Below, piece after piece: positions 53,866 through 60,292 of a stretch of DNA of 60,292 nucleotides. Each line of letters opens with the position of its first letter. Position 1 is the stretch's first letter. Below the pieces are notes generated by a model. The model was not told where the DNA came from and searched no databases. It was given only the letters and a program-made list of their open reading frames with translations. This DNA is from JBALVO01 sp036961445. GTDB taxonomy: Bacteria; Pseudomonadota; Gammaproteobacteria; Pseudomonadales; Halieaceae. Made by a program: the position numbers and the translations under genes. Location of the stretch: positions 1-60,292 of the forward strand of contig JBALVO010000008.1 of the NCBI GenBank assembly GCA_036961445.1, given 5' to 3'.

Positions 53866-54864
53866 TTGACCACCTTGTTACCGACCATCAGACATTTGAG
53901 GTATCCACTCTTGCTTTGCCAAACTACGCCCCTTGCACAAGAATCCCTGCTGCATATTCAGGGGCCGGATTCGCTCACTTTTTTGCAGGGACAAACAACC
54001 TGCGATACCCGCACACTGGATCCAGATCATGCTGTTCCGGGCGCTTACTGTACACCTCAGGGTCGGGTTGTCTGCGACTTCTTACTCAGTCAGCTGGAGG
54101 AGGATCACTATGCGCTGCGTATGCGCCGCGACATAGTGGCCAGTAGCAGTGCTATCTTTGGCAAATACATTATTTTTTCCAAGGCACAACTGGATGCCGG
54201 GCGCGACGATTGGCAGGTACAGGCATGCTGGGGACCCGATGCCCGGCAGATTCTGCACGACATATTTGGCAGCGCACCAGGCGAGCGTTTTGCAGCCAGT
54301 CATGGTACTGGTTTCGTACTGGTGCAAGTAGACCATGATGGTCAACAATTTGAGTGCTACCACAACAACAGCTGTACCGCACAACTGCAGCAGCTGGCGG
54401 CAACCGCAGCGCTTGCCACCGAGTCACAGTGGCAGGCACTGCAATTACACAGCGGTATCGGTCGCGTTGAGGCCGCTACTGTGGAAGCGTTCATTCCACA
54501 AATGCTGAACTACGACCTGACGGGCCACATCAACTTCAACAAGGGCTGCTATACCGGGCAGGAGGTGGTGGCACGCCTGCATTACCGGGGCAAAAGCAAA
54601 CGCAGGATGCACCTTGCCGAATTAGCCACAGAGCACCCGGCGCTGGCTGGGACTGCCCTTTATAGTAGCAGCAGCGAACAAAGTGTAGGCAATATAGTCA
54701 ATAGTGCGGCCGACGCAGAAGGGCGGGTAATGGCGCTGGCGGTCACCACGCAGACGGGGCTGGATAATGGCCTGCATCTGGGCGCAGTGGACGGGCCCAC
54801 TCTTTCCCCCAGGGAATTACCCTATTCACTAGACGCCGATCAGGCTCTCACCGACCGCCGTTGA
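53866..54864 (+). CDS. ygfZ: Folate-binding iron-sulfur assembly protein YgfZ
   Basis: The 332-residue protein is related to the GcvT/aminomethyltransferase fold. It carries the YgfZ signature KGCYTGQEVVARLHYRGK, with the conserved Cys of K-G-C-Y-x-G-Q-E, and an N-terminal LLHIQGPDSLTFLQGQTTCD. YgfZ uses tetrahydrofolate and helps maintain certain iron-sulfur enzymes, such as MiaB. The listed start is TTG; another TTG at 53899 gives a shorter N-terminus and fits the family equally well. No ribosome binding site decides between them. It is divergent from sdhE. Confidence 0.88.
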   Translation: MTTLLPTIRHLRYPLLLCQTTPLAQESLLHIQGPDSLTFLQGQTTCDTRTLDPDHAVPGAYCTPQGRVVCDFLLSQLEEDHYALRMRRDIVASSSAIFGKYIIFSKAQLDAGRDDWQVQACWGPDARQILHDIFGSAPGERFAASHGTGFVLVQVDHDGQQFECYHNNSCTAQLQQLAATAALATESQWQALQLHSGIGRVEAATVEAFIPQMLNYDLTGHINFNKGCYTGQEVVARLHYRGKSKRRMHLAELATEHPALAGTALYSSSSEQSVGNIVNSAADAEGRVMALAVTTQTGLDNGLHLGAVDGPTLSPRELPYSLDADQALTDRR

Positions 54865-54910
54865 TTGGCTCAGGCTCGCCAGTGGGTTCACGGCCTCTCG
54901 CCGTTGCGGG

Positions 54911-55630
54911 CTATTGCGGCAGGCGCCAATCTATGGGTGCCGCTCCCCTGCGCTGCAAATAATCATTGGCGACAAGAAAATGCCCACAGCCGAAAAATCC
55001 CCGATATGCACTCAGCGGCGACGGGTGCGAAGCCTTTAGCACGCAGTGGCGTGCGGCATCTATAAACGAGCCCTTGCGCTGGGCATAGCTTCCCCACAAC
55101 ATAAACACGATACCTTCACACTGCCGGTTCACCACGTCAATAACGCGATCGGTAAACGTCTCCCAGCCCCTACTCCGATGAGAGCCGGGCAGTGCACATT
55201 CCACCGATAGCACGCTGTTGAGTAACAGCACCCCCTGCTCTGCCCAGGACGTCAAATCGCCATGCCGGGGGATTGGCAGATCCAGTTCAGTATGAATTTC
55301 TTTATAGATATTGTGCAAAGAGGGCGGCACCGCAACACCGCGCTTTACCGAGAAACTAAGACCGTGAGCCTGCCCCTCGCCGTGATAGGGGTCCTGCCCT
55401 ACAATGACCACCTTGACCCGATCCAGCGGGGTCGTTTGCAGCGCAGCAAAAAGCTCGGTGCTAGCAGGGAAAATTCGCTTACCCGCCTGTCTCTGCGCGC
55501 GCAGAAAAGCACGTAAATCGTGCATATAAGCCTGGTCGAACTCTGCTTCCAGTTGTGCCATCCAACCGGGTTCGAGATCGACTGGCCCCTGTGCTGTGAC
55601 GAAATCTGGCGTTGAGTAACTCAGTTGCAA
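54911..55630 (-). CDS. ung: Uracil-DNA glycosylase
   Basis: The protein has the family-1 motif GQDPYHG with catalytic Asp80, NSVLSVECALPGSH, and the leucine-loop motif HPSPLSAYRGFFGC with the second catalytic His. It removes uracil from DNA. The listed TTG start overlaps the 3' end of the F420 gene cofGH by 10 bp; the ATG at 55561 would shorten the protein by 23 residues. Either way it follows the F420 operon directly on the same strand, which suggests cotranscription. Its 3' end converges on ygfZ. Confidence 0.93.
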   Translation of the reverse strand: MQLSYSTPDFVTAQGPVDLEPGWMAQLEAEFDQAYMHDLRAFLRAQRQAGKRIFPASTELFAALQTTPLDRVKVVIVGQDPYHGEGQAHGLSFSVKRGVAVPPSLHNIYKEIHTELDLPIPRHGDLTSWAEQGVLLLNSVLSVECALPGSHRSRGWETFTDRVIDVVNRQCEGIVFMLWGSYAQRKGSFIDAARHCVLKASHPSPLSAYRGFFGCGHFLVANDYLQRRGAAPIDWRLPQ

Positions 55631-58155
55631 GCCGCCATCAATACTACTCGTTCATACAGCGAAACATCCTGTACCCGGTGCACGCCCTCCACCACTTCCA
55701 CCGCATCAATCTTCAAAGCCACCACACGCTTGCTGCGTTGCCGCTTGGTCGCAGATGCGTTTTCCAGGGCCTCCAGCGGAGCTGCTGCAAACGCCGACGC
55801 GCGGCGCTCCGGCGACACATCGTTATACAGCGTGCTACGCATGCGCGGTATGCGACCCGCTGCAAAAATCTGCTGCTCCATGAATGGCGGCGTCCATTCC
55901 TGGCCGTGTCCGGATCCGGCTGCGCGAGTAATACTTTCATTCATCAAAGACCCGCCCAGGTCGTTGACCCCGGCATCCAGACAAGCGGCCACACCAGCCT
56001 GGCCCATTTTCACCCATGACGCCTGGATATTATCGATAAGACCGTGAAACACCAGTCGCGCCACAGCATGCATCAATATGGCCTCGCGAAAGCTGGGGCC
56101 GCGGCGAGCATTTCCCTTAAGATACATCGGGGCTTCCATATGCACGAAAGGCAGCGGCACGAACTCGGTGAAACCACCGGTGCGTTGTTGCAGCGCTCGA
56201 ATTTCCAATAAATGCCTGGCCCAATGATGTGGCTGGTCGATATGGCCGTACATGATCGTCGCCGTCGTGCGCATACCTTCGGCATGCGCGGCCGCCATGA
56301 CCTGCAGCCACTGCGATGTATTCAACTTGTCCGGGCAAAGTTGTGCCCGCACCTCATCGTGTAATATTTCCGCCGCTGTCCCGGGCAGTGTGTTAAGGCC
56401 AGCTGCTCGAAGTTGTCGCAGAAATTCCGGAATCTCCAGGCCTAGCGTTTGCGCGCCTTGCCATACTTCCAACGGCGAGAAAGCATGAATGTGCATACCG
56501 GGCGTGGCATTGCGTACCGTATGCAGAATATCCAGGTACGTCTGCCCCGTGTAGTCGGGGTGTATCCCCCCCTGCATACAAACCTCTGTCGCGCCCCGTT
56601 CCCAGGCCTCCGTGCAACGCCGCGCAATATCTTCACCGCTTATATCATAGGGTCGGCCGCGCAGGTTTTCACTCAACTTACCCTTGGAAAAGGCACAAAA
56701 CTGGCATTTGAAATAGCACACATTGGTATAGTTTATATTGCGGTTGACCACGTAGCTGACGTGTTCACCGTTAACCTGCTGGCGCAATTGGTTCGCTTGA
56801 CTTACCACATAGGAAAAGTCATCTCCGCGGGCATTGAATAAGCGGGTCACATCATCTTCGCTGAGCTGTCCAACATCGGCACAGCGACTGACAATCTCAC
56901 GCACATCCGCGGAAATCTTGTCAGGTGATGGACGACTGCCCAATAATCGGGCTTCAACGGGTGGCACCGGTTGTTCCTGCCCTGGCGTCCAGTTATCTCT
57001 ACGAGCAAATCCGGCACCGTCCATCTGCCGCAATACCGCGGTGCGTACCGTTGCATCCAGCCAGTTTTCACTTGCCCTGGCGTACGCTGGATAAATCGTT
57101 AAACGCTGTTCGAGAAATTTGCCGGCTGCTGCCGTTTCTCGTGCCAGCTGATCCAAATGAGGCCAGGGAGCCTCGGGATTAACATGATCAGGCGTCAACG
57201 GAGACACGCCACCCCAATCGTTAATCCCTGCTGCTATCAATTGCGGAAGTACACCAGGGCTGAGGTTCGGAGGCGCTTGAATGTTCATCTGTGCACCAAA
57301 AATCAACCGGGTCACAGCGATAGTCCACAGCAGCTCATTAAGATCCGGCTCAGGCGCGGCAGCCATCAAGGTGCCGGGTTTGGCGCGAAAATTCTGTACG
57401 ATGACTTCCTGCAAATGACCATGGCGTTCATGGACATCTCGCAGCGCCAGCAGCGACTCGATGCGCTCGCTGCGGGTTTCACCAATACCAATAAGGATGC
57501 CGGAAGTAAAAGGGACCGCGGCCTGCCCTGCCAGCTCCAGCGTCTGCAGGCGCGCGGCGGGGCTTTTGTCCGGAGAGCCATAATGCGGCATACCCTTGTT
57601 GCATAGTCGCTCGGAGGTAGACTCCAGCATAATACCCATGGAGGCGCTGACCCGACGCAGTCCGGCGATTTCTTCTGCAGTCATACAGCCCGCGTTGATA
57701 TGGGGCAGCAAGCCGGTCTCAGCAAGCACCCGCGAAGCCACTTCCTTGACATAATCCAGCGTACTGGCAAAGCCCAATTGCTGCAGCGCGTTGCGCGCCG
57801 CGCTATAACGTAATTCAGGCTTTTCGCCCAGTGTAAACAGGGCTTCCTGGCAGCCCATTTTTGCGCCTTGATGACAAAGTTCGAGAACCTCGTCTATCGG
57901 CATATAGGCTTGTGTTATTTTCCTGGGCGTGCGTGCGAAGGTACAGTAATGACATACGTCGCGACACAAATGCGTTAACGGGATAAATACCTTGCGCGAA
58001 TACGTCACGACATTGCGATGACCACGATCACGCAATAGCCCGGCAGCACTGGCCAGCGAGGCGGTGTCAGCACAATCTGCCAGGGCCAGCGCCTGCTCCG
58101 GCGTGGGCATATGTCCCTGCAATATATGGTCTTTTATCGTCTGCCAGGGTGCCAT
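55621..58155 (-). CDS. fbiC: Fused CofG-CofH FO synthase (FbiC-type)
   Basis: The 844-residue protein contains two radical-SAM halves. The first (residues about 40-400) has CRDVCHYC at 64-71 in the form IPLTHLCRDVCHYCTF, typical of CofG. The second (about 465-830) has CYFKCQFC at 480-487 in NYTNVCYFKCQFCAFSKGK, followed by CMQGGIHPDY, typical of CofH. Together they make FO, the deazaflavin chromophore, from tyrosine and the ribityl-aminouracil of riboflavin synthesis. Archaea usually keep the halves separate, whereas actinobacteria fuse them in this order. The start shares one base with the cofC stop. It is the fourth gene of the F420 operon and overlaps ung. Confidence 0.95.
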   Translation of the reverse strand: MAPWQTIKDHILQGHMPTPEQALALADCADTASLASAAGLLRDRGHRNVVTYSRKVFIPLTHLCRDVCHYCTFARTPRKITQAYMPIDEVLELCHQGAKMGCQEALFTLGEKPELRYSAARNALQQLGFASTLDYVKEVASRVLAETGLLPHINAGCMTAEEIAGLRRVSASMGIMLESTSERLCNKGMPHYGSPDKSPAARLQTLELAGQAAVPFTSGILIGIGETRSERIESLLALRDVHERHGHLQEVIVQNFRAKPGTLMAAAPEPDLNELLWTIAVTRLIFGAQMNIQAPPNLSPGVLPQLIAAGINDWGGVSPLTPDHVNPEAPWPHLDQLARETAAAGKFLEQRLTIYPAYARASENWLDATVRTAVLRQMDGAGFARRDNWTPGQEQPVPPVEARLLGSRPSPDKISADVREIVSRCADVGQLSEDDVTRLFNARGDDFSYVVSQANQLRQQVNGEHVSYVVNRNINYTNVCYFKCQFCAFSKGKLSENLRGRPYDISGEDIARRCTEAWERGATEVCMQGGIHPDYTGQTYLDILHTVRNATPGMHIHAFSPLEVWQGAQTLGLEIPEFLRQLRAAGLNTLPGTAAEILHDEVRAQLCPDKLNTSQWLQVMAAAHAEGMRTTATIMYGHIDQPHHWARHLLEIRALQQRTGGFTEFVPLPFVHMEAPMYLKGNARRGPSFREAILMHAVARLVFHGLIDNIQASWVKMGQAGVAACLDAGVNDLGGSLMNESITRAAGSGHGQEWTPPFMEQQIFAAGRIPRMRSTLYNDVSPERRASAFAAAPLEALENASATKRQRSKRVVALKIDAVEVVEGVHRVQDVSLYERVVLMAACN

Positions 58156-58874
58156 CAGAGTGCCATTCCTTTGTCCAACTTCGATTTTCCATCCAGCGTA
58201 GCCAGTGCCAGCTCCACGCGCGCACCCAATCCAGTGCCCTGCAACAGGTCACATGTCTTACTCGCGCACCTTTGCTGCAAAGCATCTATCACCGTTTGCA
58301 TATCCTGCGGCTCATCAACATCCACCGCAATGCCAAACCTGCGCACAACCTGCACTGGCATACCAGCAGCATGAGCAACCGCTATATGCCTGGCACAGCT
58401 GTCAGCGCCAAAACAAAATTGAGGTGTGCTGTCGCGAGTAAAGGCCAGCAGGTTGGTCCCCGTTCCGCGCTGGTCACAAGCAATCACCAGGCCTGCCAAT
58501 TGCTGCTGAACGCGCAGTACTTCTGTAATGTCAGCCTCCGTCAACAAAGGTAAGTCGGCATGCAGCACCACCAGTGGACTAGCGCTAGCGGACAATAAAC
58601 GTTCACTGGCCGCCTGGATGACGGCGTTAAGTCCGACTGCCCCCATAGTGCGTTCATCCCAAAATTCGACCTGGTATTGCGCTGCCAGCATGCCGGCGCC
58701 GGGATCATCAGATACCAGCGTCACACGGTCTATTTGCGCATGCCGTGACAGCACTGCCAGCACGTCCTCAGCCATGGCTTGAGCCAGCGCTCGACGCTCG
58801 GATGGACGCAATAATCCCGACAGGCGCGACTTGGCCTGCACGAGGTCCTTCAAAGGAACTAACGCCTGTGCCAT
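58155..58874 (-). CDS. cofC: CofC/FbiD-type phospho-acid guanylyltransferase
   Basis: The 239-residue protein has the CofC motifs VPLKDLVQAKSRL, HADLPLL, GTGTNLLAF, FGADSCARHIAVA and the metal-binding VDVDEPQDM. It activates 2-phospholactate, phosphoenolpyruvate or 3-phosphoglycerate with GTP; the substrate cannot be read here. The C-terminus is longer than in many homologues by about 20-30 residues. The stop shares one base with the fused FO synthase start, and the gap to cofD is 5 bp. Confidence 0.92.
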   Translation of the reverse strand: MAQALVPLKDLVQAKSRLSGLLRPSERRALAQAMAEDVLAVLSRHAQIDRVTLVSDDPGAGMLAAQYQVEFWDERTMGAVGLNAVIQAASERLLSASASPLVVLHADLPLLTEADITEVLRVQQQLAGLVIACDQRGTGTNLLAFTRDSTPQFCFGADSCARHIAVAHAAGMPVQVVRRFGIAVDVDEPQDMQTVIDALQQRCASKTCDLLQGTGLGARVELALATLDGKSKLDKGMAL

Positions 58875-58879
58875 CTCCG

Positions 58880-59842
58880 CTATCTACCTCCCACCTGCAG
58901 GGCGAATCGCGCCAGCTTCTGTTTGTCTTCCCGGCTCTTCATTACGGTAGAGGTAACTGCCACCTCCACGCCCAATTTTGTTATCTCGGCTGCCAATCCA
59001 GCGTCACTGTCATCAATAATGAAAAAATCCAGTAGACCGGGATAGCGTGCACAGTAGTGCTGGGCCACACCCAATGCCGTCACCGGCACACCCAGCTCTG
59101 CCATCATCTTCGCAGTGGGTCCCTTGATAGCCAGGCCCGCCACTATAGGACAAACAAGCACCACCGGCGCTGGATTGTCGCGCAGCGCTAACCACAGGCC
59201 AGGAACCTGCAATATCGGATCAACACTAACATAGGGGTTGGACGGACATATCATCACACTGGAAAAACTATTATCGTGCAGCAAGCGCATCGCATTGCGA
59301 TTGGGCCGCGCCGCCGAGATCCCCTCAAAACTGAACCCGGTTACCGCAGGCATGCACTGTTCCTTTACGAAATAATGCTGAAATGGCAGTTTTTCAGCGA
59401 TACAGTGCACCGTTGTGTGCACCGCGTCCTCCGTCATGGGGTGCACGTGACTTGACACACCCAACTGCTTAGCCTGGTCATTTATAATTTCGGCCAGGCC
59501 TTTGCCAGTTTTCAGCTGCTGGGTGCGCCATAAATGCGTGGCCATATCCTTGTCACCAAGTCGAAACCAGGTCTCGCCACCCAGGCGACCCAGCGCTTCC
59601 ATGGTATTCCACGTTTCGTTCGCCTGCCCCCAACCCAGTTCGTTATTGGCCAGGCCCGCTAGCGTGTACAGTAAAGTGTCTACATCCGGACTGATGTGTA
59701 AACCCAGGTGCTCAAAATCATCGCCGGTATTCACCAGCACATGCAGTTGCCCTGGCGACAGCTCATCCGCCAATCCCAGGGCGAGTTTCGCACCCCCCAC
59801 ACCGCCGGACAGCGCCAATATGCTGTTAGCTGGAGCATTCAC
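58880..59842 (-). CDS. cofD: CofD/FbiA 2-phospho-L-lactate (or PEP) transferase
   Basis: The 320-residue protein begins with ALSGGVGGAKLALGL. It has VNTGDDFEHLGLHISPDVDT and CPSNPYVSVDPIL, the family's substrate- and FO-binding motifs. It joins the GDP-activated acid from CofC to FO, forming F420-0 or dehydro-F420-0. The start GTG shares one base with the cofE stop (TAGTG). The position between cofE and cofC is contiguous, and no extra gene intervenes. Confidence 0.94.
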   Translation of the reverse strand: MNAPANSILALSGGVGGAKLALGLADELSPGQLHVLVNTGDDFEHLGLHISPDVDTLLYTLAGLANNELGWGQANETWNTMEALGRLGGETWFRLGDKDMATHLWRTQQLKTGKGLAEIINDQAKQLGVSSHVHPMTEDAVHTTVHCIAEKLPFQHYFVKEQCMPAVTGFSFEGISAARPNRNAMRLLHDNSFSSVMICPSNPYVSVDPILQVPGLWLALRDNPAPVVLVCPIVAGLAIKGPTAKMMAELGVPVTALGVAQHYCARYPGLLDFFIIDDSDAGLAAEITKLGVEVAVTSTVMKSREDKQKLARFALQVGGR

Positions 59843-60292
59843 TAGCGAAACAGGTCCTGTGATTTATCTCGAATCAGCCCGCTGGATCCTGTTTCAGCTT
59901 GCGCAATAGACGCTCCCCGGGCCAGCACCACCGGGCGAGCCTCCGCGGCCTGCCCCATTATCAGAGACGCACCGGCGGCCAACTCATCGGCCACCGCTGG
60001 CTCGGTCACTTCCAGCAGATTGCCAAAAATATCCTGCTCCCCAACCTGATTATTCAGCGGTTCCAGACCTGCAGTGCCGATTGCCATACCTACCGTACCG
60101 TTGCGCCAGGCACGGCCCACGCTATCGTTAATAATAATTTGCGGAGCGACCCCGCTGAGCACAGCCAACCCCTTGCGCAGCAGCGCGGCTGAACGGTCCG
60201 GATCCTCAGGCAGTAGCAACACGTATTGATCCTCGGGATCGTTGACAATATTGGATTTATCAATGCCGGCATTAGCGAGCACGTAACCATGG
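59842..60292 (-). CDS. cofE: CofE F420-0:gamma-glutamyl ligase (5' end beyond window)
   Basis: The visible C-terminal part begins HGYVLANAGIDKSN, the CofE motif around the substrate-binding H-G-x-V-x-A-N-A-G-I-D. It continues with DPDRSAALLRKGL, IIINDSVGRAWRNGTVG and IGTAGLEPL. CofE adds glutamates to F420-0. The protein ends soon after LARGASIAQ and has no nitroreductase-like domain, unlike the C-terminal domain of actinobacterial FbiB. The frame is still open at the right edge, so the N-terminal half is outside the window. Confidence 0.94.
   Translation of the reverse strand, partial: HGYVLANAGIDKSNIVNDPEDQYVLLLPEDPDRSAALLRKGLAVLSGVAPQIIINDSVGRAWRNGTVGMAIGTAGLEPLNNQVGEQDIFGNLLEVTEPAVADELAAGASLIMGQAAEARPVVLARGASIAQAETGSSGLIRDKSQDLFR

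Overview
The window is a gene-dense, mostly unbroken stretch of a gammaproteobacterial chromosome. Gene order strongly resembles the Pseudomonas/Cellvibrio branch. The block rpoE(algU)-rseA(mucA)-rseB(mucB)-rseC(mucC)-mucD-lepA-lepB-DUF4845-rnc-era-recO-acpS-cysM-relA-mazG runs on the minus strand, with nadB divergent and sdhE/ygfX nearby. A 1.6-kDa-residue-class (1617 aa) NAD-glutamate dehydrogenase, ribosome modulation factor and an AlgP-like Lys/Ala-rich protein fit the same assignment. I infer a member of Pseudomonadales/Cellvibrionales (for example a marine Halieaceae-like lineage); the genus cannot be read from the sequence. A run of exactly 100 N (12039-12138) shows that this is a scaffolded draft or metagenome assembly. 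I saw no rRNA, tRNA, insertion sequence, prophage or CRISPR array.

Layout. 1-3.1 kb: end of glycolate oxidase glcF, a phosphatase-like protein, a PhnA/YjdM-like protein, a small anchored protein and rmf. 3.1-8 kb: gdhB on the minus strand. 8.2-15 kb: a plus-strand MoxR/Bat operon (AAA+ ATPase, DUF58, DUF4381, two VWA proteins, BatD). 15-20.5 kb: minus-strand pepN, DUF2797, YeaC-like, rhomboid protease and nadK. 20.6-28.3 kb: mixed-strand metabolic and redox genes (DUF1853, SDR, HI0933-type flavoprotein, DUF1569, ghrA, S4 protein, a possible 32-aa small protein, a COG2509 flavoprotein, an RsuA-type pseudouridine synthase). 28.3-34.3 kb: minus-strand trpS, a DUF3524 tRNA-queuosine mannosyltransferase-like gene, M18 aminopeptidase, a GlxR/HIBADH-like dehydrogenase, uppP and tsaB. 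34.4-37.9 kb: mobA, the H1-like protein, adk and mazG. 37.9-51.3 kb: the long stringent-response/translation/envelope-stress block. 51.5-54.9 kb: nadB, ygfX/sdhE and ygfZ. 54.9-60.3 kb: ung and a coenzyme F420 biosynthesis operon.

The most unusual content is the right end: cofE (truncated by the window edge), cofD, cofC and a fused CofG-CofH (FbiC-type) FO synthase, all on the minus strand with 1-nt overlaps or gaps of a few bases, followed by ung overlapping the operon's 3' end. Together these encode FO synthesis, activation and transfer of the phospho-acid side chain, and polyglutamylation, the core route to F420. This cofactor is classically associated with archaea and actinobacteria and is patchy in Gammaproteobacteria. 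No recognisable F420-dependent enzyme lies in the window, so its users must be elsewhere.

The remaining genes are largely housekeeping. Smaller points of interest are a candidate sigma-E autoregulatory promoter in front of rpoE, a dyad element in front of the moxR operon, a sequencing gap that is probably shorter than the DNA it replaces, absence of pdxJ and rlmD from their usual places, and an unreported-looking 32-codon ORF with a strong ribosome binding site and a 3' hairpin.
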